In this document: in pieces, positions 17,302-26,626 of the stretch
How the letters are laid out: the number at the start of each line of letters is the position of its first letter
Position numbering within the stretch: position 1 is the stretch's first letter
Source of the DNA: Sphingorhabdus_B arenilitoris
Lineage (GTDB): Bacteria; Pseudomonadota; Alphaproteobacteria; Sphingomonadales; Sphingomonadaceae
Assembly: GCF_042651485.1 (NCBI RefSeq)
Contig: NZ_JBHSDH010000013.1
Span: 1,488,001 to 1,552,000 of the forward strand
Direction of reading: 5' to 3'
Length of the DNA stretch: 64,000 nt
Translations under genes and position numbers: made by a program
Notes under the pieces: model-generated
What the model saw: the letters and a program-made list of their open reading frames with translations, nothing else
The model's database searches: none
What the model was told of the DNA's origin: nothing

Positions 17302-18774
17302 TTATACTTTCGCGGCGGACCTATTGCCCTGCGATGAGCGATTTCCGCCGCCGCTTTTGCCGCGATAATTGCGGCTCCGATTTGGCTTTCCACCTCTGTT
17401 ATCCGCAGCAGGGCGGCGGTCATTTTCGCCTTGTGCACCGTCACGCGGTCCAGCAGCGGGTTGCCATCCGCCTTGTGGCGGGCGGCTTTGCGCGCGCGTG
17501 TCGCCGTTGCGGCCTCGTCCGCCATTGGCTGGCGATTTGCGGCGGTTTTGCCCTGCACGCCCTGGTCCGCCCCGGCCATCTTCGCGCTTCATTTCGTTAT
17601 TTGATTTTTTCGCAGGTGGCGGCAGGCTCGCTACGGCTTCGCGGAAACCTTCGGGCAGTTTCAATATCCGCGGCTTCACCCGTGTTGTCCGTTCAATGTC
17701 GCGTAAAAATGCGCGTTCATCATCGGCGACAAAGCTCATCGCTACGCCCTCTGCGCCGGCCCGCGCGGTCCGGCCAATACGGTGGACATATTGTTCAGGC
17801 ACATTGGGCAATTCAAAGTTGAATACGTGCGATACGCCGGGCACGTCGATCCCGCGCGCAGCAATGTCGGTGGCAACCAAAATCTTTATGCGGCCCGCCC
17901 GAAATTGTTCCAGCGCGTTTGTCCGCTGCCCCTGTGATTTATTGCCGTGGATAGCAGCCGCTTCGATCCCGGCTCCTTTTAAGCCGCGCACGACGCGGTC
18001 CGCACCGTGTTTTGTGCGGGTGAAGACCAAGGCACGGTCTATACCCTCTTCTTGCAACCGCAATGTCAACAAAGTCTGCTTCTCGCGCTGTTCGACGAAG
18101 GTCACATATTGCATCACCCGCTCTGCGGTGGTCGATTGCGGCGCAACCGATACGCGAATGGGGTTGTCGAGAAATTTGTTGCCCAATTCGGCAATGGTTT
18201 TCGGCATGGTTGCGGAAAAGAACAGGCTCTGCCGTTTTTTGGGCAGCAGCTTGTCGATTTGGCGGAGCGCGTGGATGAAACCCATATCCATCATCTGGTC
18301 GGCTTCATCGAGAACGAAGATTTCAACATCTTTCAACGTCAATGCCCGCTGCTCAATCAAGTCGATCAGGCGTCCGGGGGTTGCCACCAAAATGTCAACA
18401 CCGCCCTCCAGCTTCTTTTTCTGGGTAAAAACGGGTGCACCGCCAAAAATACATAGGACCGACAGGCCAAGGAATTTGCCATATGTGCGGAAGCTTTCGG
18501 CGATCTGCGCCGCAAGCTCACGCGTGGGAGACAAGACCAGCATGCGGCAGCTCTTCGCCTGACGCGGCTTTGGCTTGGTGGCAAAATGGTGTAGCGATGG
18601 CAGCGCAAATGCCGCCGTTTTTCCGGTCCCGGTTTGCGCGATACCGCATAGGTCGCGGCCCTGCATCAAGGATGGGATTGCTTGCTCCTGAATCGGCGTT
18701 GGTTTGTCATAACCCGCAGCGTTCAATGCTTTCAATATCGGGGCAGCAAGGCCCAGTTGTTCAAAATAAGACAT
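17302..18774 (-). CDS. rhlE: DEAD-box RNA helicase, RhlE type
   Basis: 490 residues from MSYFEQLGL. The Q motif (GYDKPTPIQEQAIP), Walker A (AQTGTGKT), PTRELAAQ, DEAD (VLDEADQMMDMGF), SAT (FSATMP), ARGIDVPGV and HRIGRTARAG are all present. From about residue 385 the tail is low-complexity and rich in Arg, Gly and Asn, as in RhlE helicases acting in ribosome assembly and RNA decay. A start 17 codons upstream is possible, but MSYFEQLGL matches the usual family opening. Confidence 0.92.
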   Translation of the reverse strand: MSYFEQLGLAAPILKALNAAGYDKPTPIQEQAIPSLMQGRDLCGIAQTGTGKTAAFALPSLHHFATKPKPRQAKSCRMLVLSPTRELAAQIAESFRTYGKFLGLSVLCIFGGAPVFTQKKKLEGGVDILVATPGRLIDLIEQRALTLKDVEIFVLDEADQMMDMGFIHALRQIDKLLPKKRQSLFFSATMPKTIAELGNKFLDNPIRVSVAPQSTTAERVMQYVTFVEQREKQTLLTLRLQEEGIDRALVFTRTKHGADRVVRGLKGAGIEAAAIHGNKSQGQRTNALEQFRAGRIKILVATDIAARGIDVPGVSHVFNFELPNVPEQYVHRIGRTARAGAEGVAMSFVADDERAFLRDIERTTRVKPRILKLPEGFREAVASLPPPAKKSNNEMKREDGRGGPGRAGQNRRKSPANGGRGRNGDTRAQSRPPQGGWQPAAGPRDGAQGENDRRPAADNRGGKPNRSRNYRGKSGGGNRSSQGNRSAAKV

Positions 18775-19257
18775 AATAACTTTCAATAATATCGGCCCCG
18801 CCGCGCCCAACATTATCGTCGGCACGGGACAAGGCGGTGGTTGTAGGAAAAGCGCCGGGCAACGAATTGCCGCTCACTATTCCTTGGAAACAACCCCGCG
18901 TGATTTGGGAAGCCTCTTTGCTCATACGCATCTCGTTCGGTTGACGGGAACCAGCCTATTTGGGCCGATACTCACGCTGTGCAACCTGCGGCGGTACTCC
19001 GCTCGCCTCATGCGTTGATCGGCATATGGCGTTGAAATATTAAAAAAGCAACCTTTTATGTTGCAGCGCGACAAAACGTCGCACGCAACGGCCGTTATTC
19101 AGGTGATGACCCCGCGCTCGGTCCATAAAAATAGTAAGCGCGAACTTGTCTCTATGCTATTTTCATCCCATAGAGACCGTCAAAGTCATGGCCCGCTGAC
19201 GGCACGCGCACAGCGTCATACCGTTCAGGCCGCTGATGATCGAGGAGAGGATGTATA
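18775..19257. other. Intergenic region without a convincing gene; several stem-loops
   Basis: 483 bp between the divergent helicase and quinone oxidoreductase genes. No supported protein frame was found. Three structures stand out. GTTGC..GCGAC..GTCGC..GCAAC forms a 10-bp interrupted stem at 19060-19089. GCAAC-N7-GTTGC at 19048-19064, read on the minus strand, is followed by six Ts (19047-19042), like a weak intrinsic terminator. A 9-bp perfect inverted repeat is listed separately. A minus-strand small RNA ending near 19042 is conceivable. The 18826-19030 part shows nothing I can identify. Confidence 0.4.
19148..19177. promoter_or_regulatory. 9-bp perfect inverted repeat upstream of quinone oxidoreductase
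   Basis: GTCTCTATG (19148-19156) and CATAGAGAC (19169-19177) are exact reverse complements with a 12-base spacer, about 80 bp before the oxidoreductase start. No U-run follows on either strand, so an operator is more likely than a terminator. The binding protein is unknown; no regulator gene is adjacent. Confidence 0.45.
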
Positions 19258-20253
19258 ATGCGCGCATTGCTATCAATGGAAACAGGCGGTCCCGATATGC
19301 TGACCATCGGAGAATTGCCGGACCCTGTCGCCGGAAAGGGTCAAATTGTAATTGCGGTCAAAGCCTGTTCCATCAATTATCCCGATGTCCTGATCATTCA
19401 GGATTTATATCAGTTCAAACCGCCGCGCCCATTTGCGCCGGGCGGGGAAGCCGCAGGCATAGTCGAAGCCGTGGGCGAAGGCGTAACAGGATTTGCGGTG
19501 GGTGACCGGGTCATTGCTTTATGCGGCAACGGGGGGTTGGCCGAAAAAGTCGCGGTTGGTGCGCTCAATGCTTTCAAAATGCCCGATGACATGAACTTTG
19601 AAGATGGCGCGTCGCTGCTGATGACATATGGCACCTCGATCCATGCCTATAAACAGCGGGGCAATATCAAGGCCGGTGACAATGTGCTGGTGCTCGGCGG
19701 GGCGGGCGGTATCGGGATCAGCGCGATTGAGCTTGCCAAAGCCTATGGCGCGCGCGTGGTCGCTGGTGTGTCGAGCGAGGCGAAGGCCGAAATCGCACGT
19801 GAGGCCGGCGCCGATGATGTTGTGGTCTATCCCTATCAACCATTGGACAAAGACGCATCCAAGGCATTGGCCGCATCATTCAAGGCCGCAGCAGGCGGTG
19901 ATGGATTCAACATCATATATGACACAGTCGGCGGCGATTATTCTGAACCTGCCCTGCGTTCCATTGCCTGGGAAGGGAAGTTTCTGGTTGTTGGCTTTCC
20001 AGCCGGAATTGCAAGGCTACCGCTCAATCTAACGCTGTTGAAAAGCTGCGATGTGTGCGGGGTTTTCTGGGGCGCTTTTGCGGCGCGTGATCCGCAGGCA
20101 AATCATGCCAATATCGCTGAGCTATTCGGTTTATATGCCAGCGGTAAAATAACACCGCGTATTTCGGGGAAGTTCCAGCTGGATAAAGGCGGCGAGGCCA
20201 TTCAACTGCTGATGGACCGAAAAGCCACGGGCAAGGTTGTCGTTACTCTTTAA
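19258..20253 (+). CDS. Zinc-independent MDR family NADPH:quinone oxidoreductase
   Basis: 331 residues with a GroES-like N-terminal domain (SINYPDVLIIQ, PFAPGGEAAG) and a Rossmann domain with VLVLGGAGGIGISAIELAKA near 140. The structural zinc cysteine cluster of alcohol dehydrogenases is absent, which places it with quinone oxidoreductase (QOR)-like NADPH-dependent reductases. Such enzymes reduce quinones or enoyl compounds; the substrate cannot be told. A GAGGAGAGGA ribosome site precedes the start. It is divergent from the helicase gene. Confidence 0.88.
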   Translation: MRALLSMETGGPDMLTIGELPDPVAGKGQIVIAVKACSINYPDVLIIQDLYQFKPPRPFAPGGEAAGIVEAVGEGVTGFAVGDRVIALCGNGGLAEKVAVGALNAFKMPDDMNFEDGASLLMTYGTSIHAYKQRGNIKAGDNVLVLGGAGGIGISAIELAKAYGARVVAGVSSEAKAEIAREAGADDVVVYPYQPLDKDASKALAASFKAAAGGDGFNIIYDTVGGDYSEPALRSIAWEGKFLVVGFPAGIARLPLNLTLLKSCDVCGVFWGAFAARDPQANHANIAELFGLYASGKITPRISGKFQLDKGGEAIQLLMDRKATGKVVVTL

Positions 20254-20360
20254 GCAGGCTCTCCCCACAACAGCCCCCAATTTAATCTGCGTGCGCCTTG
20301 TTAAATGGGCACCGCAGTATTAGGTAACAGGTGACTATAGCATCTTTGCAAGGACCCATG

Positions 20361-20684
20361 ATGACCACTTTTGACGACCGCGAAAACGCTTTTGAAAATA
20401 AATTTGCCCATGATCAGGAATTGCAGTTCAAAGTAACCGCAAGGCGCAACAAGCTTATCGGCCTATGGGCGGCCGAAAAAATGCAGCTAACCGACGAAGA
20501 GGCCAATAGCTACGCCGTATCTGTGGTGCAGGCCGATTTTGAAGAGGCAGGCGACGAAGATGTGATCCGCAAATTGCTGGGCGATTTAACCTCTGCTGGC
20601 GTAGAAATTGACGATGCCGCTATTCGCGCGGCATTGGACGAACATATGGCCGTCGCACGGCGGCAATTTATCGAAGGTGTATAA
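20361..20684 (+). CDS. DUF1476 protein (ATPase inhibitor subunit zeta-like)
   Basis: 107 residues starting MTTFDDRENAFENKFAHDQE, the DUF1476 signature. In Paracoccus a member of this family is the zeta subunit that inhibits the F1-ATPase, so a role in blocking ATP hydrolysis is plausible here. It is mostly helical and acidic. The second of two adjacent ATGs (20361) is preferred because AGGA at 20351-20354 is better spaced for it. It heads a short run with bolA and the glutaredoxin gene. Confidence 0.88.
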   Translation: MTTFDDRENAFENKFAHDQELQFKVTARRNKLIGLWAAEKMQLTDEEANSYAVSVVQADFEEAGDEDVIRKLLGDLTSAGVEIDDAAIRAALDEHMAVARRQFIEGV

Positions 20685-20695
20685 GGTTTAGTTCC

Positions 20696-20929
20696 ATGCC
20701 GATGGCCGCCGAAGACATAAAGAATATGATTGCAGCAGCAATGCCGGGCGCGACTATTGAGATCAAGGATCTTGCAGGCGACGGCGACCATTACGCGGCC
20801 CATGTTGTATGGGACGGATTTGCTGCCATGAACCGGCTCGCCCGTACCCGCGCCGTTTATGCCGCGTTAGGTGGTAAAATGGGCGGCGAACTCCATGCAT
20901 TACAGCTCACTACTGCCTTACCCGAATGA
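20696..20929 (+). CDS. BolA family protein
   Basis: 77 residues with AAEDIKNMIAAAMPGATIEIKDLAGDGDHYAAHVVWDGFAAM broken up as the class II KH-like BolA fold; the conserved RxxxVYAALGGKMGGELHAL segment with its histidine is present as RTRAVYAALG and ELHALQL. BolA proteins bind monothiol glutaredoxins through a shared [2Fe-2S] cluster. A CGFS glutaredoxin gene follows after 11 bases, fitting a BolA-Grx4 pair for iron sensing or cluster delivery. It is 11 bases after DUF1476. Confidence 0.92.
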   Translation: MPMAAEDIKNMIAAAMPGATIEIKDLAGDGDHYAAHVVWDGFAAMNRLARTRAVYAALGGKMGGELHALQLTTALPE

Positions 20930-20940
20930 AGGATTGAACC

Positions 20941-21276
20941 ATGTCGAACCCTGCCCATGAAAAAATCGAAGCGCTTGTGAAAGCAAATGATGTCGTGCTG
21001 TTTATGAAAGGCACGCCGCTATTCCCGCAATGCGGATTTTCTTCCCGCGCCATCGCTATTCTCGACCATCTTGGCCTGAAATATGAAAGTGTCGATGTGC
21101 TTCAGGATATGGAAATACGTCAGGGCATTAAAGAATATAGCGACTGGCCAACCATCCCGCAGCTTTATGTGAAGGGCGAATTTCTGGGTGGTAGCGACAT
21201 TATGATGGAAATGTATGAGGCAGGCGAATTGCACGAGCTCGCCGCCGAAAAAGGGTTGGCCAAAGCGGAAGAATAA
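20941..21276 (+). CDS. grxD: Monothiol glutaredoxin Grx4 (CGFS type)
   Basis: 111 residues with VVLFMKGTPLFPQCGFSSRA; the CGFS active site binds a [2Fe-2S] cluster in a dimer or with BolA. Further family motifs are WPTIPQLYVKGEFLGG and SDIMMEMYEAGEL. It carries Fe-S clusters from scaffold to targets. It lies 11 bases after bolA and about 1.2 kb before the suf operon, so two parts of iron-sulfur metabolism are neighbours, separated by one AraC-type regulator. Confidence 0.95.
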   Translation: MSNPAHEKIEALVKANDVVLFMKGTPLFPQCGFSSRAIAILDHLGLKYESVDVLQDMEIRQGIKEYSDWPTIPQLYVKGEFLGGSDIMMEMYEAGELHELAAEKGLAKAEE

Positions 21277-21469
21277 AGAGCTCTGGTTGATACAATCTGC
21301 CGGTAAATGCCAATCGCGACAAACCTGTGACAAAACAACAATAGCCATAACGCTGTCTTGTGTGATGTTTATTATTTTTGCCAAAAGGGTTGCGCATTTT
21401 TGAGCAATTCCATAGTCTTTTGAAACGGAATGACTCGCTTTCCATTCAAAACAGGGCTTCGCGCAAACG

Positions 21470-22384
21470 ATGTTTCGCACCGTATTTGATGAAATTTGGC
21501 AAGACCGCAGCGCCGTATTGAGCGCGCCAGATAGCTTTCGCCTCGATTTTATCGAACCGCCGCCTTCGCTTGCATCCTATGTCACAACCTTCTTCAAATT
21601 CCACTCCGATAGAGAATGGATCAAGGATGTGCAACCCGCCAATACCGGACATATGATGGTGTTCTTGTCCGGCGAGGGCGAAGCGCGATTTGCAAGTGGC
21701 CGGGTAGATGTAAGGCAACCTGTATCGCTGATCGGGCCGACCAATGCAGCCATGCAATATGTGGTTAAAGGGCCTTTGATTGTGCTCGGATGCGGCTTTA
21801 CCCCCGCAGGTTGGCGCGCGGTCACCGGACTGTCTGCGACCGAAAGCGCGGATCAGTTTGCCGACAGCGATGCTGTGTTTGGCGGCGCAGCGGCGAGCTT
21901 TTTTGCTGACCTTTTACATATCGAAAAAACCACTCAAGGCGCTGCGCAATATTCCGCGATGGTGGCCAAGGCGGAACAATTCCTGTTGCCCCGCTTGCGC
22001 CCTATCCTGCCCCGCCATGCGGAGATTATCTCCGCCACCACATCATGGCTTGATGGTTCCTTAACTCCGGATGTGGAAGAACTTTACGCCCGCTTGCCAG
22101 TCGCGCGTCGTCAGGCGCAGCGGGTGATCGGTGATTATTTCGGCTGCGCCCCCAAACAATTGATGCGCAAATACCGGGCAGTTCGCGCCGCCATGCTGCT
22201 CAACGATCCAAGTTGCAGCGATGAGGAAGCCGCCAAGGTGCAGGATTTATTTTATGATCAACCCCATATGATCCGGGAAATTCGCCATTTTGCGGGACGC
22301 ACACCCTATCGTCTTTCGGGCGAGGAAGGGACATTATTGAGCATGTGGCTCGATAAAGAAAATATCCGCGAATTGCGCCAATAA
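21470..22384 (+). CDS. AraC-family transcriptional regulator
   Basis: 304 residues. The N-terminal about 170 residues are an uncharacterised ligand or partner domain with EPPPSLASYVTTFFKF and GLGCGFTPAGW-like segments. The C-terminal about 100 residues hold an AraC-type double helix-turn-helix (QAQRVIGDYFGCAPKQLMRKYR, then FYDQPHMIREIRHFAGRTPY, shortened here by spacing). The target is unknown. It stands between the glutaredoxin gene and the suf operon, so a link with oxidative or iron stress is possible but not shown. Confidence 0.85.
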   Translation: MFRTVFDEIWQDRSAVLSAPDSFRLDFIEPPPSLASYVTTFFKFHSDREWIKDVQPANTGHMMVFLSGEGEARFASGRVDVRQPVSLIGPTNAAMQYVVKGPLIVLGCGFTPAGWRAVTGLSATESADQFADSDAVFGGAAASFFADLLHIEKTTQGAAQYSAMVAKAEQFLLPRLRPILPRHAEIISATTSWLDGSLTPDVEELYARLPVARRQAQRVIGDYFGCAPKQLMRKYRAVRAAMLLNDPSCSDEEAAKVQDLFYDQPHMIREIRHFAGRTPYRLSGEEGTLLSMWLDKENIRELRQ

Positions 22385-22423
22385 TTCCTCCAAACACCCT
22401 CCATGGAAAATGCCGCAGACCTC

Positions 22424-22478
22424 TTGATTTTGCTGCAATGCAGGTGCATATGTTTAATCAGAACAATTTAGTCTGATT
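22424..22478 (+). promoter_or_regulatory. suf operon promoter with overlapping inverted-repeat operator
   Basis: TTGATT (22424-22429), 17 bases and CATATG (22447-22452) form a plausible promoter with start near 22459. A repeat AATCAGA-N9-TCTGATT lies at 22456-22478, right across the start site, where a repressor would block transcription. The Rrf2 regulator is encoded 20 bp downstream, so autoregulation by it is the natural reading. A site of the same design occurs at 30880-30902. Confidence 0.6.
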
Positions 22479-22498
22479 TAGATTCGCAGGAGCGGACC

Positions 22499-22929
22499 AT
22501 GCGCCTTTCCAATATGGCTGATTACGCCGTTGTTACAATGAGCGCCGCTGCGCGTCATTGCGGGGGCGCGCGCAGCAGCGCATCGGAACTTGCGGAGGAA
22601 ACCGGCATTGCCCTTCCCACTACGCAAAAATTGGTGAGCATATTAAGCCGGGCCGGCCTGCTGCGATCTTCGCGGGGCAGCGGCGGCGGTATACAGCTGG
22701 CCCGCCCCGCCGCAGCGATCAGCCTGGCCGACATTATCGAAGCAGTGGAAGGACCAATTGCCATGACCGCTTGCGTTGACGGTAACAAGCATGATTGCGC
22801 GATTGAAAGCTTGTGCACCGTGCAACCCCATTGGACGATCGTAAACAGCGCCATTCGCGGCGCGCTTGCCAATATATCGCTGAGCCAGTTATCCGCCGCG
22901 CCAGCCCGTAACCAGATTGAGATAGAAGC

Positions 22930-22933
<4 letters not shown>
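22499..22933 (+). CDS. sufR: Rrf2-family Fe-S regulator of the suf operon (IscR/SufR type)
   Basis: 144 residues with an N-terminal winged helix (MRLSNMADYAVVTMSAAA, then SELAEETGIALPTTQKLVSIL). Three cysteines, C92, C100 and C106, are placed as the [2Fe-2S] ligands of IscR-type Rrf2 proteins. It most likely represses the operon when cluster-loaded. It overlaps sufB by four bases. The symbol follows the usual naming of the Rrf2 gene heading alphaproteobacterial suf operons and is unrelated to the cyanobacterial DeoR-type SufR. Confidence 0.9.
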
Positions 22934-24416
<1,483 letters not shown>

Positions 24417-24417
<1 letters not shown>

Positions 24418-24500
24418 TGAGTCCGATATTTGTTATTTTTGCTAGTGCATTGATTGTGGCGGCTATACTTATTTTTGTTTTCAGGATGAAAAAGCAATAA
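24417..24500 (+). CDS. 27-residue single-pass membrane peptide in the suf operon
   Basis: ATG 24417 overlaps the sufB stop (TGATGA) and TAA 24498-24500 overlaps the next ATG (TAATG), so it is coupled on both sides. The peptide MSPIFVIFASALIVAA... is one hydrophobic helix of about 20 residues followed by FRMKKQ, a positive cytoplasmic end. Codon spacing and perfect coupling favour a real gene, but at this length chance cannot be excluded. No homologue is recognised. Confidence 0.4.
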
Positions 24501-24652
24501 TGCTCCAAGTCCATAACCTCCACGCCGCTTTTGGCTCCCACCCACCCCTGACCCCTCCCGCAGGCGGGAGGGGGATTGATGGGGCGACGCTGGCACTCCC
24601 CTCCCGCTTGCGGGAGGGGCTGGGGGTGGGCCAGCCGGGTTCACTAGCATGA
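24500..24652 (+). pseudogene. Stub resembling the start of sufC, running into a palindromic repeat
   Basis: 50 codons beginning MLQVHNLHAAFGSHPPL. The genuine sufC at 25056 begins MLNITNLHTTIADKPIL; M1, L2, N6, L7, H8, P15 and L17 agree, and AACCTCCAC is shared at DNA level. After residue 14 the frame is made of the two repeat units (24541-24630), so the P15 and L17 matches may come from the repeat. The TGA overlaps the DUF559 start (ATGA). It is best read as the displaced original sufC start; a weaker alternative is a chance coupled frame. Confidence 0.5.
24541..24630. repeat. Inverted pair of 33-bp palindromic repeats (units 1 and 2)
   Basis: Unit 1 (24541-24574) has CCCACCCCTGACCCCTCCCG followed by CAGGCGGGAGGGGG. 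Unit 2 (24598-24630) is its reverse complement with small changes (TT in the hairpin loop, CTGGGGGTGGG end). Each contains the hairpin CCCCTCCCGC-GCGGGAGGGG. The pair sits immediately upstream of the DUF559 gene. Units 3-5 of the same family follow at 25002, 26647 and 26713. Confidence 0.92.
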
Positions 24653-25062
24653 CTGGCGAATTCAAATCACGCGACACAGGCCGCGCCCGCGAATTGCGCA
24701 ATCAAGCGACCCCTGCGGAGCGCTTGCTGTGGACCGCCCTCAGTAACCGAAAATTGGAGGGCCATAAATTCAGCCGCCAAATGCCCGTTGGCCCCTATTT
24801 CGCAGACTTCCTATGCCGCGCTGCAAAGCTTGTTGTTGAACTTGATGGGTATTCGCACGACGTAAGTCAGGAATATGACCAGCGGCGTGATGCCTTTATG
24901 GCGCAGCAGGGTTTTCATGTGCTGCGTTTTACCAATGCGGATGTGATGGATAATCTTGAAGGCGTAGTTCGTTCGATTGCCAAAACGCTTGCCGAAACAA
25001 GCCCACCCCCAACCCCTCCCGCAAGCGGTAGGGGAGAAGAAATGATGAGATCAAAATGCTAA
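24649..25062 (+). CDS. DUF559 endonuclease-domain protein (Vsr-like fold) inside the suf operon
   Basis: 137 residues. ELRNQATPAERLLW, FSRQMPVGPYFADFLCRAAK, LVVELDGYSHD and YDQRRDAFMAQQGFHVLRF are the DUF559 signature; the conserved D in ADF and E in VELDG match the PD-(D/E)XK-like active site shared with Vsr mismatch endonucleases. The last about 20 residues (SPPPTPPASGRG and on) are encoded by palindromic repeat unit 3. It has no known part in Fe-S assembly and interrupts the sufB-sufC junction, yet keeps the reading in step by overlapping its neighbours (ATGA before, 7 bases with sufC after). Confidence 0.9.
   Translation: MTGEFKSRDTGRARELRNQATPAERLLWTALSNRKLEGHKFSRQMPVGPYFADFLCRAAKLVVELDGYSHDVSQEYDQRRDAFMAQQGFHVLRFTNADVMDNLEGVVRSIAKTLAETSPPPTPPASGRGEEMMRSKC
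25002..25034. repeat. Palindromic repeat unit 3, forming the DUF559 C-terminus
   Basis: CCCACCCCCAACCCCTCCCG then CAAGCGGTAGGGG, in the same orientation as unit 1. One base in the right stem arm differs (GCGGTAGG instead of GCGGGAGG). It lies wholly inside the end of the DUF559 frame, which continues seven codons beyond it. Confidence 0.9.
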
Positions 25063-25898
25063 ACATAACTAACCTCCACACCACCATCGCTGACAAGCCG
25101 ATCCTGAAGGGGCTGTCGCTCATCATCAATGCGGGTGAAATTCATGCGATCATGGGCCCCAATGGCGCGGGTAAATCCACGCTTGCCTATACGCTCGGCG
25201 GGCGGCCCGGTTATGAGGTGACCGAGGGCAGCGCTACATTCCAACCTCGTCACCCCGTGCTTGACACGGGGTTAGGCTCTGCTTCGGACGGTGCAGAAAA
25301 AAGCCAAGCCCCGCATCAAGTGCGGGGCGACGGTGAGGTATTGGATTTGCTCGACATGGACCCGCATGAACGCGCAGCCGCCGGATTGTTCCTCGGCTTC
25401 CAATATCCGGTGGAAATCCCGGGCGTTTCCAACGTTCAATTCCTGCGCGAGGCATTGAATGCGCAGCGCAAGGAACGCGGGGAGGAGCCTTTGTCGGGCG
25501 GTGATTTCCTGAAACTGGCGAAGGAAAAAGCGGCGCTGCTCAAAATGGATATGGAGATGCTCAAGCGCCCCGTGAATGTCGGTTTTTCCGGCGGCGAGAA
25601 GAAACGCAACGAGATGGTGCAAATGGGCATCCTTGATCCCACGCTCGCCATATTGGATGAGACCGACAGCGGGCTGGATATCGACGCGCTACGCATTGTC
25701 GGCGACGGCATTAACAACATCATGCGCAGCCCCGATAAGGCCGTGCTGCTCATCACCCATTATCAGCGCTTGCTCGATTATGTGCAGCCCGATTTTGTCC
25801 ATGTGCTAGCAGGTGGCCGGATTGTCAAAACCGGCGGGCCGGAGCTGGCAAAACAGCTTGAGGCCGAAGGCTATGAGGCGATTGCGGAGGCCGCGTGA
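25056..25898 (+). CDS. sufC: SufC ATPase carrying an in-frame palindromic insertion
   Basis: 280 residues, about 30 longer than usual SufC. Walker A GPNGAGKST lies near 34-42, the Q-loop region GLFLGFQYPVEIPG near 110-123, the signature FSGGEKKRNEM near 173 and Walker B LAILDETDSGLD near 195. Residues about 64-96 (PRHPVLDTGLG...APHQVRGDGEV) have no counterpart in the family; they are encoded by a hairpin pair at 25245-25338 placed between TEGSATF and DLLDMDPHERA, which are normally almost adjacent. The ATPase motifs are intact, so the protein is probably active and the extra loop tolerated. It overlaps sufD by four bases. Confidence 0.95.
   Translation: MLNITNLHTTIADKPILKGLSLIINAGEIHAIMGPNGAGKSTLAYTLGGRPGYEVTEGSATFQPRHPVLDTGLGSASDGAEKSQAPHQVRGDGEVLDLLDMDPHERAAAGLFLGFQYPVEIPGVSNVQFLREALNAQRKERGEEPLSGGDFLKLAKEKAALLKMDMEMLKRPVNVGFSGGEKKRNEMVQMGILDPTLAILDETDSGLDIDALRIVGDGINNIMRSPDKAVLLITHYQRLLDYVQPDFVHVLAGGRIVKTGGPELAKQLEAEGYEAIAEAA
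25245..25338. repeat. Inverted hairpin pair of a second repeat family, inside sufC
   Basis: Left unit 25245-25278 (CACCCCGTGCTTGACACGGGG core, trimmed here; ends TTAGGCT) is mirrored by the right unit 25302-25338 (AGCCAAGCCCCGCATCAAG start, GGTGAGG end). Both contain a hairpin of the type CCCCG-N-CGGGG. The 94 bp hold no stop codon in the sufC frame. It differs from the CCCCTCCCGC family found in the same operon. Confidence 0.9.
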
Positions 25899-26626
25899 TG
25901 ACAAACGCAATTCCCACCAACCGCAACGAAGCTTGGCGCTATAGCGATATTGCCGCGCTCACCGCGGCATGGCCGTTGCCCGCGCCCGAAAGCATTGTCG
26001 TGCCTGCAGGCGGCGAATTTGCGCGCACATTGCTCATGTCTGAAGGCAGCATAACGCAGATTGATCTGACCATTGGCAAGGGTGGACGCGCAGCCATCCA
26101 TGCGCTGAATATCCATGGCGATTTTGGCCGGATTGAGCTGAATGTGACCTTGCATGACGGCGCCGATTTTAAGCTGGGCGCGGTGCAGATTGGCGGCGAT
26201 GCGCAAACACTGGAAATCGTCACCACCGTTACTCACGCCGAGCCCAACGCGACTTCGAGCCAGATCGTCCGCAACATATTGGCGGGCAAGGCCACCGGCA
26301 GCTATCTTGGCAAGGTCGCCGTGGCCCGTGACGCGCAGAAGACCGACAGCGAACAGTCGGTAAAGTCCATGCTGCTTGACCGCACGGCGACGGCCAATTC
26401 AAAGCCGGAGCTGGAGATTTACGCCGATGACGTGCTGTGCGCGCATGGCGCGACGGTAGGCGAGCTGGACGCGGGCGCGCTGTTTTATCTGGCCTCTCGC
26501 GGGCTACCGCCGGCTGAAGCAAAGAAGTTGTTGCTGCAGGCATTTGTTGCCGATGTGTTTGTCGGCGCGGCCGATGAAGAACAACTGACAGCAGCGGCGC
26601 TGGCAAAATTGGGAGAGCTGGTGTGA
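25895..26626 (+). CDS. sufD: SufD family Fe-S scaffold subunit
   Basis: 243 residues, the short SufD form seen in sphingomonads. It opens with IPTNRNEAWRYSDIAAL, the SufD N-terminal motif, and ends with a C-terminal region containing CAHGATVGELDAGALFYLASRG in segments, the conserved histidine-bearing end that contacts SufB and SufC. SufD pairs with SufB in the scaffold and helps iron entry. It overlaps sufC (ATGA) and sufS (GTGA). Confidence 0.92.
   Translation: MMTNAIPTNRNEAWRYSDIAALTAAWPLPAPESIVVPAGGEFARTLLMSEGSITQIDLTIGKGGRAAIHALNIHGDFGRIELNVTLHDGADFKLGAVQIGGDAQTLEIVTTVTHAEPNATSSQIVRNILAGKATGSYLGKVAVARDAQKTDSEQSVKSMLLDRTATANSKPELEIYADDVLCAHGATVGELDAGALFYLASRGLPPAEAKKLLLQAFVADVFVGAADEEQLTAAALAKLGELV

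Noticed and set aside
19058..19258. 66-codon plus-strand frame before the quinone oxidoreductase
   Set aside because: It runs through several inverted repeats, has no ribosome site and no recognisable protein features.
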